Position numbers and translations under genes: made by a program. Of a stretch of DNA of 64,000 nucleotides, positions 34,089 to 46,795 are shown one piece after another. Source of the stretch: Didymodactylos carnosus (Eukaryota > Rotifera > Eurotatoria > Philodinida > Philodinidae); NCBI GenBank assembly GCA_905250885.1, contig CAJNOQ010000060.1, forward strand, positions 1-64,000. The letters run 5' to 3'. A model generated the notes under the pieces. The model did no database searches, was not told the DNA's origin, and saw only the letters and a list, made by a program, of their open reading frames with translations. Position 1 is the first letter of the stretch. Each line of letters starts with the position of its first letter.

Positions 34089-37000
34089 TTATCTTTCACT
34101 ACTATTGATCATTTTAAGTGCGGCAACCGATCGAATTTGTAATCGATTATCAAAATCAAATTCAGAATATTTATCCTGGAAATAATAAACGATGTGTATT
34201 AGAGAGAAAATGACACTATGGTTAATAAAATAAAACATACTTTTGCTTTTGTCAACATTTCCTTGGCACGATTGGGATTCTAAAACGCAAAAAAGAGATC
34301 ATAATAGGACTGAACAGTTGAAGACTATTCTTGATATGAATTTTTCATTAGACGTAAACTAAATATCAGATTGTCTCTACATGTAGTCAGGTATAGCAAT
34401 TACCACTTTATATATAAAAAGTTGTCCTTTTTTTTGAATATAGTCTTCGATTTGATAGAATAATCGACTCATTGAATATCTTACTCGAATTAACTGAAAA
34501 ATGAAAATTATGTTCTTTGAAAATGTAAACAAAATCTATCAAAATCTTAAGAGTGAGTGTACTGATTCCTTATGCTATTTAAGAATAGAAGTGATGATTT
34601 TAAAATAAAAATAAGAACGTTTGATGCATACTCGATGGTGTAAATATTCAAGTATACCCAATTCACATGTGCTAAATGGTGCAACATAACGGGTAAAATT
34701 TAACTTTGTATCATCGACACGAGCTAATGCCTCTTCATAACACTTAATGAAAAAAAATATATAAGACTAAAATTCACAGAAAAACGATAAATTATGACTT
34801 GCTTACATTTTGTGCATTGTCAAGATTCATTAAAACATGTTGAATGGCGCCTTCAACCAAACACGCAATAGGTCGCAATCGACTATCATCTTTCGAATCA
34901 GTACCAAAACGTTCAATAACTAAAACATTAGAAGAAAATTTTAAATTTTACAATAAAATGTGTCATAGTTTGATGAAATGACAAACTTTCAAGCATTTTT
35001 CTTAATGTATCATGTTCACAGCATGGAACTGTCGTCCATAAATAGAGCATTTCAAATACCAAAATATACGCTGTTGTCACTGTTAGAGAATTTTTTTTCA
35101 GATATTCTAACTAAAATAAAAAAAAAGAATTCTATTTAACACACAGTTTTGCTTTGATCTAAAAATATTACTTACACGTTTTTGTACAAACAATTCAACA
35201 GGATTACTTTTCTTTTGTAATAATTTGATACCTTCTTTGACGAAGTTTGTAGATGCTTTTATATCACCCATTGCTCCCGTACACACTATGAAATGAAGAA
35301 AACCAATAGTCGTATATATTTTTCTCCCGTGTGATGAGTACCTGCTGTAACGTAACAATAAAAACTTTTGGACCATCGTGATTCGTCTTTTAATCTGAAA
35401 AATAAAAATAAAAATCAGAATGTGGTATATCAAAGATAGAAAAATCTATTTACTTAATAAAATAAGGCATCGTTTTATTGAAATCAAGCATCATCATATA
35501 ACACCATCCTAAATTACAGAAAAAAGGGAATAACAGTTATTTAAAAGGCTTTATGCGATAAATTGCTGTTCTTTCATTTTGTTAAATTTTTAATATCATA
35601 GAAATATTACTAACCAACATCGTACATAAGGATTTGTTGTAGTTCATTATTCTTTTGTTCAGGTGCTTGTTCTGGCTGACTGAGACCACTATGGAATGTT
35701 GCGAGCGCTTTAGGAAGATTTCGCTAAAAAGTAAGAAATGCTAGCTATATTTTTTAAATCACTTTCCCGTACGATTTAGATATGATAAGGTTTGAATCTA
35801 TCAAAAAAGTTTACCTGTAATCTTTCCATACGTCCTTGAAAATAAATAAATAATGTAGAATTTCCAAATTTATTAAAATTAAGTTTTAGAATTGTCTCAG
35901 CTTCGGATGTATCTAAAACATAGACCAAGCGAAAGTGTATGGCTTGAAAATCATTTTGTTTGCTAGTATACTTACCTACTATTGTTGTTAAATCTATGGC
36001 AAAAAATGGCACAATGACTACGTGATACCATAGTAAGGTTAGATTTGCCAAGGGAGCTTTAACATCTTGACTTTGACTAGCAAAATAGAGTGCTGTTAAT
36101 GCAACTTTTCTAAAAACAAACGAACGTATAAAGTTTTCAGTTAGTTACAAAACAAAGATCATATACCTGTCTCCTTCAAATCCTAAAAATTTTATTAACT
36201 TCATAATTCTTGGTGGAATGAATGACAAGGCAATCTGAAAAAGGCCATAACCAAAACTGACTGATGCTAATAAACGTTTGACTGTCGCTAATGGTAAATC
36301 TGTACCACCACTGTTCGTCGTGTTCACAGTGGATGCACTATTTTGCGTAGAAAATAAATAGGATTCATCCTCTTCTAAATCATTGTTATTCTGAGTTGTG
36401 TTTGCTGTTTTCTCATCATCCATTTGTACAACAACATCATCTGGTTTAGAACCATAAATCTATAAAAATCAGAAAAATTATCCTAGATAGTATTAAGGTT
36501 CCTCCTCTGATAGAAACCTATCTGAGTAATAATAAATCGGATATTGACAGAAATTTCAGGAAATTTTGACTGTGTCAAGGTATAATGACAAAATATTTTT
36601 GACTCAATCATTATCCGTTCGCGAGAATGTTTTTACAAAAGTTTTCATTCAGTTAGATCCTTGAAAGATCGAGTTGGTTTCAAGATGAAGCTAGGAAATT
36701 TCGAAATTCCTTTGAAGAGTTTTCAAAAATCCTTCTCTTTACTGAAAATCAACTTTACTTTAAAATCAACGCAAGTCTGATCAAACATCACATATACAAA
36801 GTTATTTAAAGGTGTTGTCTTTCCACTTATCTACTTCATGTGGTGTTTGAGGTCAACAACAATGTGTCTGAATGAAAGAAAGATTTTGGGAAATACAAAC
36901 AGCTCAAATGGAAAAAACGATTTCAATATATAGTGACGCTAGTGTATGGTGCAGATTTTAGGGCTCTTGTTAATACTGTCAAAACTGATTTTGATCAACG

Positions 37001-37992
37001 CTTAGAGTTGGGAGACGCCTCATCTTAACCAGAAATATTTGCTCTACAAAGTAGTATCACTGAAATCTCTTTTAATTCTAGCATTTCACTGAATTATCAG
37101 ACTTTCAGAATAATCATTTTCTTTTTACTATCTAGAAAAGTTCTTTCGAAACTCTCAGACTCCTTTCGTATTGACAAAAACAGTATAGATTGTAACTATT
37201 GAACCATACGTTTAGCTTAATATCGACTTTTTATGAAAATATCTATATCTCTAACGAAGAAGGGTGAGTTTCAACTCTTAAAAACATATACTTGTTCAGC
37301 ATTTGGTTCTTTTGTTTTGAACAAATCATATAATTCACGATGAATTTTTTCATAAATTTTCCATGATTTTCTCAGCAATAGTCCAGCTGACAGTAGACCG
37401 GCTAATTCTTGTTTAATAAGCATTAATATCGATTGATATAGTTTACAATCCGCGATTAATATTCGTCGAATGACATATTCTTCATAACCAATTGCTTCTA
37501 TACCCTGAAAAGATAAGGATGCATTTTCAATAGTGAAAAACAGATTTTTTTTATGCAAATACTAATATTACCTTCTTCTCAGACGACACTAACGGTCGTT
37601 TAAATTTATTCGTACTTTCGTTTGCACATAATTTTTCCGTTTCACTTAAATCATAGCCCGCTTGAGTTAAACGTTGTTCGTCGAATGAAATAACAGCACG
37701 CTAAATACAAACATTTGATTTTCAAGAACTCTAACAGTGAAAACTTAGATGATGAGACGGACTTACCATAAATGATACAAAACTCCATGTTCCATGCATT
37801 AATGGACTGTAATATCTGAAGAGATAGAAGGAGAATTAGTTTAAAACATTGTATAAGTAACTAACTGTTCTAATCTTACCGATGAGTATCAAGTAATTTT
37901 TGGGATTCATCAAGCTCATTATTCAAAAACAATTGTAATCCACGTGTAGACACTTCAACGTCGTCAATTTCAGCAGAATTATTAGATGCCAT
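34089..37992 (-). CDS. Tetratricopeptide repeat protein 39 family, 17 exons
   Basis: Coding exons (minus): 37880-37992, 37767-37815, 37572-37700, 37292-37504, 36167-36459, 35976-36109, 35815-35912, 35615-35723, 35454-35508, 35342-35394, 35176-35285, 34987-35110, 34807-34919, 34632-34742, 34404-34493, 34241-34279, 34089-34175. All phases agree and give 639 residues, a normal TTC39 length. The signature block FGYGLFQIALSFIPPRIMKL followed by IKFLGFEGDR is clear, as are NLTLLWYHVVIVPFFAIDL and LFIYFQGRMERLQ, the start of the TPR-like repeats. TTC39 proteins are poorly understood scaffolds; vertebrate TTC39B is linked to sterol/LXR control. Introns are 40-80 bp except intron 4 (36460-37291), which holds a repeat. 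The initiating ATG directly follows an acceptor-like TTTTAG, so a 5' non-coding exon is likely. Confidence 0.92.
36760..36900 (-). repeat. Diverged dispersed repeat in TTC39 intron 4
   Basis: Read on the minus strand it gives CCTCAAACACCACAT, then AAGTAGATAAGTGGAAAGA, then CAACACCTTTAAATAAC. These match the three fragments at 30696-30711, 31135-31154 and 31833-31850, but here they are contiguous. It is therefore a relative of that repeat without the two later insertions. Confidence 0.8.
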
Positions 37993-38161
37993 CTAAAACA
38001 AAAGGAAAGATTCCTAAATATTATTTCGTTTCATTCATTTTAGCTTTGAGCTAAATAAATGTAAGTATCAAAAAATAGATATATTTGTAAAATTCATCGA
38101 AAAAGTACAAAAAGAGAGATTCGAAAAATAAATGATGGACGGAAATACAATCATTGAATTT

Positions 38162-41100
38162 TTATAAAATATTATTGAAACTTTTATCTAATTGTTGATT
38201 TTTCACTTTTGTAAAAGAATGAAAATAATTGAGACGTCTTTCTTCTTGTAAATAATGTAACATTTCTAATTTATCCCATTTCATTTTATCTCGATATTCT
38301 CGACCATTGAACGTCACTTGATCACGAAAATCTGCAGAGATACGATCGAGTAATACGATTATTTGTTTATCTAATATACTCAATTGATTATATAAATAGT
38401 TTCGATAACGAGATTCATTTAAACGAACTTTTGAACTACCATACGGTCCTAGAAAAAGACTTTGTACTTAATAATTTCAGTTCAGAGCAAAACAATTCAA
38501 TATATACCTTTTTCAAAAAATCGATTTGGTTCAGATGCATGGCGTTCAAATTCTTCTAATTCACAAATAAATTTTTCGCGTTTAATAATAAGATCAAGTA
38601 CGATTTCCCATGCATCAAGTGCCTAAAAATCAAAATCAGTTTTCCATGTAAATTGAAACTATTGTTATTGATAAAAATTTGACTTTTTACTTTCTACATA
38701 TTTCAACTAGAAATACTAATTCAACTTAGTTTTTGATATGTCTGCAAAAATCGTGGAAAGTAATAGTAATAATGTTTCAAAATATTTAACACGTTTCATT
38801 CTAACTTACAAATCAAAAATTTTAATAACTTTGAATATATCTTGATTCAAAATATGTTGAAGGTACAAGGTAGAAAAAAAAATGTGACAGAATTTTACTA
38901 CGATCAAGTCCAGTACCTGTTCAATTAAATTTTCATATTCGAGTGTACTATATTTAACAGCCATATTTAATTTATCATTGTCATTCATACGCAATAGTTT
39001 CCATATTCTTTCAAGACGTTTTTGAATATTTTGTTGCTTAATATTACTGAGTATTGTTTTCAATAGTCTATTACTTGATATTGCTTTTCGTCTTGTTGTT
39101 GGATCAAATAGATCAATTTTGACTGCTTTTGGTTTTCTTCTTTCTAATTCATTTTCAAATAAAACTATTGGATCTTCAGATGCTGGCAAAAATGGCTCAT
39201 TACCAAGACCACCCAAAAATATAGTTTCCGCATTCCATATACCTAGAAAAAACAGTATAATAATAGAATAATGTATTTATATAAAATAATCAAAACAAAC
39301 CTTGTTCAAATTTATTTTTTCGAGTTTTTAATTCTTCAATTTTTTGTTCACGTTCTTTAATGGCTCTATTTCGTTCTTCAATTAAGTTCATCTCATCTTC
39401 ATTTAGTTCATCTTTACTTAATTTTTCATGTAAATGAAATATATGATGAAGATAATCTGTTGATTGTGTACTCAAATATTTCATATAATCATCACTCGTA
39501 TGTTCATTTGACCACCATTGACGCCAGTTTGCGAAATCACGAGCTTGTCGAGCATCTTTAACTTTATACGATTGAATTATTTGAGGATCGGGTATGAGAC
39601 TGAGATTAATAGTGGGTTCAGAGACAATTGCATGATGTTTACCGCCACGTTTGCGCATCTTATTGCTTTCTTCAATTTTCTTTGGATCCGGTCTAAATAA
39701 GTAGACAATAATGGTGAGTAATTCCTCCAAACATCAAAGCTCGATGTTAGCGGAAAATCAAGCTTGAAAATCTATATGATTAAGAAAGTTAATGCTACAG
39801 TGACAGAAGTGCTGAACTAGTTTTTCGATAATCCAGTATTTCTGTATCCAAGAAAGAACTTGAATCACTAAACATTTTTTAATATTATTTAGACTACGTA
39901 TGGTTTCTTTAGTATATATTGCATACACTTACGTAAGCACCCATTTTTTTCTGTCTATGTGGTCTGACCATGGTGGTTGGTCTCGTCTAACAATACTTTT
40001 ATTATACACTTGTTGTACTTTCGCTTTCGAAAACGTTGATGAGGCTTGTGCTAGTGGAAGATCCAAATGTGGTGGACAATTGAGAACATATTTATCCTAT
40101 AACAATAAGAATTGTTATATATCTAGGAAAATATATTATGCGGCACTCTTACTGTATCCATTCTAAAATAATAATTTACATCGATTGTACTCAATAATTG
40201 ATCATATACTTCTCGAATTTGTTTTCCAATATGCAACTGTCTGTCAAGATAGACAACTGTATCATCATCAATCTAAATAAATAAGTATAGATGTATAGCT
40301 ATTGACAATTTAATTTAACTATTATTTAACCTCTCCAAAATAATTGTTAAATATTGTTCCAAAACTGGTCAAAATGGAATTAGAACCAAATAAAAAATTC
40401 GATATGGCAATATCTGATACTCGAAATGTCATCTAGGTTGAATCAAACAAAAAAAAAGCAATTAAAAAAACAAATAGAATACAAAGATTAAAGAAACATA
40501 CATTTTTAATTGTTTTTTCAACAGTTTGAGGTTGAGGATGTGTTGGACGATCTTGAGCGCGTTCTCTAAAAAAAAAGAAATTTTGTAAAGAAAATGAAAA
40601 AGTATTCCTACTATAACACGAAGACATTATTTTGAATTTTGAGTTTTGAACCAACAATAGCATAGAACACTAATTCGCTAAAATACTTGCATACACTAGA
40701 AAAAAGCGGTCACTCCTTTCAGACAAAAGATTTAGATAATCTAATCTACATTGATCTTAAAGTGTTGCTTTCTTGAGTGAAGGTTACACGTACTTGAGAT
40801 TATTTAAATATGATTTTCGACGTTTTGCAATAGTTATAACTGTTTGTTTGTGATGTGCAATGCGTTCATCAATATTTGGTGTCGACACAAGAACCTTGAT
40901 TAAAGAGGGAATATCATCTGTTTTTTCTTTTTCTAATTCTTTTTCAGTTTCTGTTGTTAAACGAAGTAAATCTTCTCTATTCGATAGATGTTGTAACTTT
41001 TTCTGATCAATATTCTTAAATACAAGGAAATGAAGAGTTAAGTATCAAAATTTCATCATTATTTTACATCTTCACTAGGAATGTATTGTTCTTTTATTTG

Positions 41101-42618
41101 ATCTGTTGTGTTTAATTTAATAAATTTAATTTGATTTATATCTAAATCAAGTTCTTCGGCAAGAAATTTTTCATGTATATTTGGTAATGATCCATAACGT
41201 GATCGCTTCAAACTTCTAAACAAATTAATCTTTTAAATGAGTAAAGAAAATAAAAACGCCAAAAAAGATCTTACAAAGGCTGTTCATTGTTCACTTCTCG
41301 TAAAATGATCGATTTCTCATCTTCTGACAGTTTTTTTGTTGGCATTTCTTTTGATTTCTTTTCTAACCTATCTGTTTCTTTAACAGTTGGTAATGTGAAT
41401 GAAATTCTATTCATATTCATTTCGGGTATACTGGACAATACCTGTAGAAAAAAATCACATAAAGATTATAACTATAGAGTTAGAATCATAAGTTACTCAT
41501 TACCTCGTTCAAATAATATTTCGAGTCTTTACTCTGATTCAGTTTTTTATATCGATAACTTTTTCCAAATTGTTCAACCTGTAAATTAAAAACTAATATA
41601 TTGTTCTGTTTCTATTCTCTAATAAGACTATGTAGTTACAATATCACGTGTGGACGGTCGTTCTTGTAATAAGTCCGATGTCTTTGATAAATAAGATCTT
41701 CTAACACCATTTTCATTCTCATCCTGATCATCTTGATTCTTTCTTCTCTTTCTTCTTTCATCATAAACCATTTCGGATGCAAGATGTTCCCGTAGAGAGT
41801 GAATATTAATTCTTCATAAAAAGAGATACGCCTATGAGATATTGAACAAGACAGATTGATATACTTACAAGGTATTTATATTATCTGCAAGTAATGTTCG
41901 AAGTCGCGTCATATTTGCTATATCAGAAAATACTCGACGTTCATGAAATACTTGTGCTTGCTTAACAGAATTTTCAAATAAACTTTCGCATATGCATAAT
42001 ATATTGACAAAGATACGACGACGTAATTCATTATTCCGTTTTTGAGGTATTAATGGATGATCAACAAAAATTGTTTCAATATCCATCCATTTGAATCGAA
42101 TTTGTGTTAAAATGACAGTGGCCAATTGCGATAACTCATCAAATGTTAATATACAATTTTCTCTTCGAATATTTAAACGTCGTCGAACTAATGCAAGCAA
42201 TTCTTCAATATCACGTGGAAACGTGTCCACATTAACTTCATCATCTGGAGGTGTGACCGGCCGTTTGGGTATTAACTTGTCTGCCAAAGATCTGACCGTT
42301 TCTAAAAACATCAGAGAAAATTAAGATTCAGATTATTCGTTCATACTAAAGATTTTTTGTACCCTCAGTTGCATTGCGTTCGTCAAATATTGTCAGTTGA
42401 TTAATTGAATTTTGAAATTGACGTTCGATATTGTTCTGAAAATATAATAGGATTAACAATTGTAAATAAGAGAAGCAGCAAGTTACCTTGACAGCAAATG
42501 CATCGTTGATGTTGAAAGGTTTTTGCGCATGCCCATTAGCTCGATGACGTTCAGTGTTAGTATCCGATAAGGACTGAGAAGTTGTTGACGGTCGACTGCT
42601 AAACTCGGAGTTAGTCAT
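38162..42618 (-). CDS. CCDC87: CCDC87 homologue, 16 exons
   Basis: Coding exons (minus): 42487-42618, 42363-42435, 41869-42301, 41640-41811, 41504-41578, 41275-41441, 41068-41215, 40794-41014, 40502-40565, 40331-40432, 40153-40272, 39933-40096, 39301-39692, 38917-39242, 38508-38622, 38162-38448. The frame stays open, about 996 residues (human about 850). Matches to vertebrate CCDC87 run through the protein: IGKQIREVYDQLL, WWSNEHTSDDYMKYLSTQ plus DYLHHIFHLHE, MAVKYSTLEYENL, LEEFERHASEPNRFF and the C-terminal VTFNGREYRDKMKWDKLEML with YLQEERR. CCDC87 is known from mammalian testis, where it supports acrosome function; a broader ciliary role is plausible. The start is the first ATG in frame; an upstream TTG extension to 42669 is less likely. 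It is divergent from SMN. Confidence 0.9.
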
Positions 42619-43084
42619 ATAGGCGTGTAGATCAGAGAAAATGCTAGATGCCCAATGGAAAGTTGGCAAAGATTAGATAATAGGAACATATGCAGCAAGG
42701 TAAAGAAGCATAGATTGTTCATTTTTTGCATCATCACTCAAGGTGTTGCTAAGGATAGAAATATTTGAATTATAACGGGTTAAATGATCTTCCAATAAAA
42801 AAATTGTATTACTCACTATAGTAGATGACACTATAGTTAAAAGCGCTATAAATTCTACAAACTCTTATGTATAGAAAACAACAAAACATTTTTGATTGGC
42901 TGTTTTCCCTAGCCTACCATTATCTACTTTAAACCTTGGTTAAAGTAAACACTAATTTGCTAATTCTTTTCTTCACTTTCATTTTTTCTACTATATAGCA
43001 TAAAGTGACGTTCCTTTTCGTCTTTATAGACGGACTGTGGTATCTTTCCAAACCTTCTCTCTTGTATTGAGACATTATCACATA
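42619..43084. promoter_or_regulatory. Shared intergenic region of divergent CCDC87 and SMN
   Basis: About 466 bp lie between the two start codons, so the promoters of both genes must be here or overlap. No TATA box can be assigned with confidence. A small dyad ACTATAGT...ACTATAGT is seen near 42815-42838. Confidence 0.45.
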
Positions 43085-43483
43085 ATGCAATCTGGACAAA
43101 TTATTTTTAACAGATCATCGGAAGATCATGATGATGTTTGGGACGACACTGAATTAATACAAGCATACGATCGTGCATCAAAATATGTACAGAACAAGTT
43201 AAAACAAGATACTCCAAGAAAAGTAAACAAACGAGTAAAAGATAGTCAAAATAAACGATGTCGAGTAAATGAAGAGAAAAAACAGACTAATCAACAAGAA
43301 CAACAGCAAAACGATATTCTTCCACCATCACCTATTCATCCCTTACCATTTTGTGATCTCAAAGTACCCAAAAATGAAAATGATGCATTAAACTCAATGT
43401 TAATGTCTTGGTATATGGCTGGATATCATGCTGGTTTATTAGCAGCATCTAAACAAAATGAGTTGAAATCTGATGTAACTTAA
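43085..43483 (+). CDS. SMN1: Survival motor neuron (SMN) homologue without Tudor domain
   Basis: A single-exon protein of 132 residues. The N-terminal Gemin2-binding helix is clear (DDVWDDTELIQAYDRASKY, residues 16-34), and the C-terminal oligomerisation YG box is clear (DALNSMLMSWYMAGYHAG, about residues 104-121), preceded by a short proline-rich stretch PPSPIHPLP. Between them are only about 55 mostly Lys/Gln-rich residues, with no Tudor domain, which normally binds dimethyl-arginine tails of Sm proteins. The last YG-box glycine position is alanine. SMN assembles Sm cores on snRNAs in the cytoplasm. Fission yeast Smn1 has a similar Tudor-less layout. The chosen ATG (AATATAATGC context) excludes an upstream GTG extension. 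An AATAAA signal follows at about 43519. Confidence 0.9.
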   Translation: MQSGQIIFNRSSEDHDDVWDDTELIQAYDRASKYVQNKLKQDTPRKVNKRVKDSQNKRCRVNEEKKQTNQQEQQQNDILPPSPIHPLPFCDLKVPKNENDALNSMLMSWYMAGYHAGLLAASKQNELKSDVT

Positions 43484-43670
43484 ATTGTGTATATGTTTTG
43501 TTTTTATGTATTTGTATAATAAACTCTATAATATTTTATTTTCTTTTGGATACAATGCTTCATAAATCATGTTTTTTCTTTTATTTCAGTCATTAAAAAC
43601 AATTCAACTCTTTGATGTCAAAATTCATTTTAAAACACTATTTATTTGTGTTTTAGATTTTTTTTATGCT

Positions 43671-46600
43671 ATGGGTAAAAAGTGTAAACAACAACGACGT
43701 GAAATTCGTGCAGCTGAATCCAAAGCATATGCTGAACAAGAACGTTTATTAAAACAAGAACTCGTCGAAGAAAATGAAGAAAAAGAAAAGGAAATTGAAC
43801 GCAATAAACAACTGATCAATGAGACACAAGCAAAATCAAATGGTAAAATTTAAAAATATACTGGGTTGTTTTTCAATGATTTCTTTAAATAGCGAAACTG
43901 TTAATTCTTCATAGAACCATCCATAGATCCAGAAATTAATGAAAATTCAATATCTAGACAGAATACTGAAAAGAAAGAAATTTCTCTTGATAAACTAAAT
44001 GATACATGTAAATATTATTTTGTTCAAAAATGAACTTTTTCATAAATATTGTTTCGTTTACAGTGTCAGATACCGATTCCGGCCATGGTAGTGTCAGTAC
44101 ATCCACCTGTTCACTAACACCTCTGAATACGTCCCCCAAAATAAATAAACAGGAAAAACACCAATCACTACTTCTATCAACAACAATAGCTAGCACCAAA
44201 TTCGACCAAATGTCTCATGTTAAAGGATTAGTAAATATTGGAAACACATGTTTTTTTAACGTTGTTATTCAAGTAATATATACAAAAAGTATTAAACTAC
44301 ATGGATGAAAAACGTTTTTGTGTGTGTTAACAGGCTCTTGCTCATACTCCTTTATTTGTAAACGAATTACGCAATTTTGCCAACGAATGGAAATCTGACA
44401 TAGTAATGCTCGATACATATCCAACAAGTATGACAGCGCAACTTGTTCAATTATTCGATGAATTTTCATCAGACTCAAAAAAAACAATTAATCCAAAGCA
44501 GTTGTTTAATAATCTAATGCAAAAGTATATAAGAAAAATATTTTTATTGGTATTTTGTACGATTACTTCTTTGATTGCGTTATAGAATTCCTGTTTATAA
44601 AGGGTATCATCAACATGATAGTCATGAACTGTTTATGAATTTGATGTTATTACTTAAAACAGAAGAAACTCAGGTAAGTTGAATAATAATTCAATTGAAA
44701 TGTATTTTTAATCAAACTCTTTTCTAGTTAAGAAAACGTCAATCATTTTCAAACTTATTCCATAACAAGTCAGAAGATACACTAAAAATGTTTTGTTGTA
44801 TGTAATGATAGTCACGTAGTCGATTAGTATTTTATTATGGTGGTTTTTTCTTTTAGTGATTGGATGTAGTGGTCCTTATGTAACAATTGATTCCTTGTTT
44901 GGTGGTCATCTACTCGATGTAATCACCTGTAAAAAGTGTGAAAAGGTAAGTTATTAGAGTAGAAACTATAATATATATATATATATCAAATAGCATACAA
45001 GTTAGAAAAAAGCGAAAACAAGATTATATTGATTAAAGTTCATTTTCTGAGTCAACAGCACGGATGATCGTCACTGAAAAAGTAGAAATTTTGATGTATT
45101 CAAATTTTATTTCTTTTCTTTTTCAGTCAATGATGAAAATAGAACCGTTTATTGGCATAATTTTACCACTTACAGATCGAGTTAGTATCATCTTCTATGT
45201 TGTATTCATTTCAACATAATTCAATTTTATTCTTAGATGTATGAAATTCCAAGAAAAAAAAGACAACATCAATATGAAACACGAAATAATAACAAAGAAA
45301 AACCATTATCAAAAAAACAACAGAAAGAACTAGCAAAAAGGCAAAAAAAGAATGTATGTTTTTTTAATACAGTAACAAGAATTGATTAAGTCATTCTTAG
45401 TTCGTTCTTCTAGGCAAGAAAAACGACACAAGTACTAAAAGTAAAAAGTCGAAAACCTCTCCAAGCTCAACTACCGGAGACAAAAACAAATTTAGACCAA
45501 ATGACAAAAAGTGGTAAGGAAGAGAAATTCTATTGATGTATCAACTTATCGGTCTTTGTTTCTTAAGATAGCGTTGAAGATTCGGGCAATGATGAAACAG
45601 GTGAAACAACTACAAACGATGAAAATGTGGATACAGCAAAAAACGACAAAATTGAAACAGCTGATGACGAAATAGAAACGAAAAGTGATATACAAGAAGA
45701 CAACGATCAAGAAGAAAAAGAGATAGAAGAAGAAGATAGTGAAATATTAGAAAAACCAGAATCATCTTCGATAACTGATGATAAAACTTGTGTGCTAGAA
45801 TCACACGACGAAACATTTGAGTTAGTTGACATGATATCAAATTTAACATTAATTAGTTTTAAACAAGAATCATCACCAAGTAAACCGTTACCATTTGTAA
45901 ATGATACGGATGCACAACGATTTCTTTTATGTGGAAATGCCCGCGAACAAGAAACAACGGAAAAAAATACGGATGAAATCGATTCATTAGAACGTTGTTT
46001 TCAACGTCATCTCGAAAAAGAAAAGTTATCGAAAGATAATTTATTCGATTGTTATCATTGTCGATCATTGACCAAAGATCAATGTAAGTATGATGTATGA
46101 TAGATTACGAAGTCTTAGTTTATTAGTTTCAAATATCACTGCTCTCAGTCAGATTTACAGTGTCGAAATCATCGTTAATGAAGTGAGGATACATAAGGAG
46201 AAACATGGATAATGTATTTGTTCTGATTTTTTTCTTTTAGCAAAAGTATTAACTGAAGCTGTTCGTCAAAGTGCATTTCTTCAATTACCACCAATTTTAC
46301 CCATATTTCTCAAACGATTTCAATTTGTACGTATGTTCGATCGGTTTTTTCTTACTTTTTATTCTTTGTTCTTCTTGTTTGTAGTATGACTCATATAGTG
46401 ATAAAATTCAAACACATATTCGTTTCGATATTCAACTTGATTTAACGCATTATTGCTCATCACTAGCACTTTCTGTGTATTGTCGACCTATCTATCGATT
46501 GTATGCTGTTATTGAACATTCTGGATCATTAAAAAATGGACATTATATTGTCTATATTAAACATCAACAACATACTCTAAATAAATTACATCAATATCGA

Positions 46601-46795
46601 TCGAAACCAATCGAAAAGTTAATTGAACAATTACAAACACATAATGATAATTGTGTAGAAGAAAAAGAGCAATTGGAAAAAATTTCTGATCAATCGTGTT
46701 TTTGGTATCATCTAAGTGATTCATCTATACATAAAGTACCTGAAAGTAAAGTATTAGAAGCACAAGCATACGTTTTATTTTATCAGAGGATCTAG
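43671..46795 (+). CDS. USP16/USP45-type ubiquitin hydrolase without ZnF-UBP, 13 exons
   Basis: Coding exons: 43671-43842, 43915-44007, 44064-44272, 44334-44524, 44586-44673, 44728-44797, 44857-44945, 45127-45180, 45237-45353, 45414-45513, 45568-46083, 46241-46326, 46385-46795, giving 731 residues in one frame. The catalytic cysteine is about C151 (GLVNIGNTCFFN); the histidine box is EHSGSLKNGHYIVY (about H648), and the C-terminal FWYHLSDSSIHKVP with QAYVLFYQRI is typical of USP16/45. CxxC pairs (ITCKKCEK and FDCYHCRS) form the finger zinc site. A long acidic Glu/Asp-rich insert (about residues 435-500) separates the halves. USP16/45 enzymes remove ubiquitin from histone H2A or XPF-ERCC1. The N-terminal ZnF-UBP of the vertebrate proteins is absent; only 187 bp separate the start from SMN. 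An alternative upstream ATG at 43569 gives an AT-rich unlikely extension. Confidence 0.9.

Noticed and set aside
40081-40096. Apparent frame break in CCDC87 exon 12
   Set aside because: On rereading, the bases are CAATTGAG and the frame continues correctly through DKYVLNCPPHLDL.
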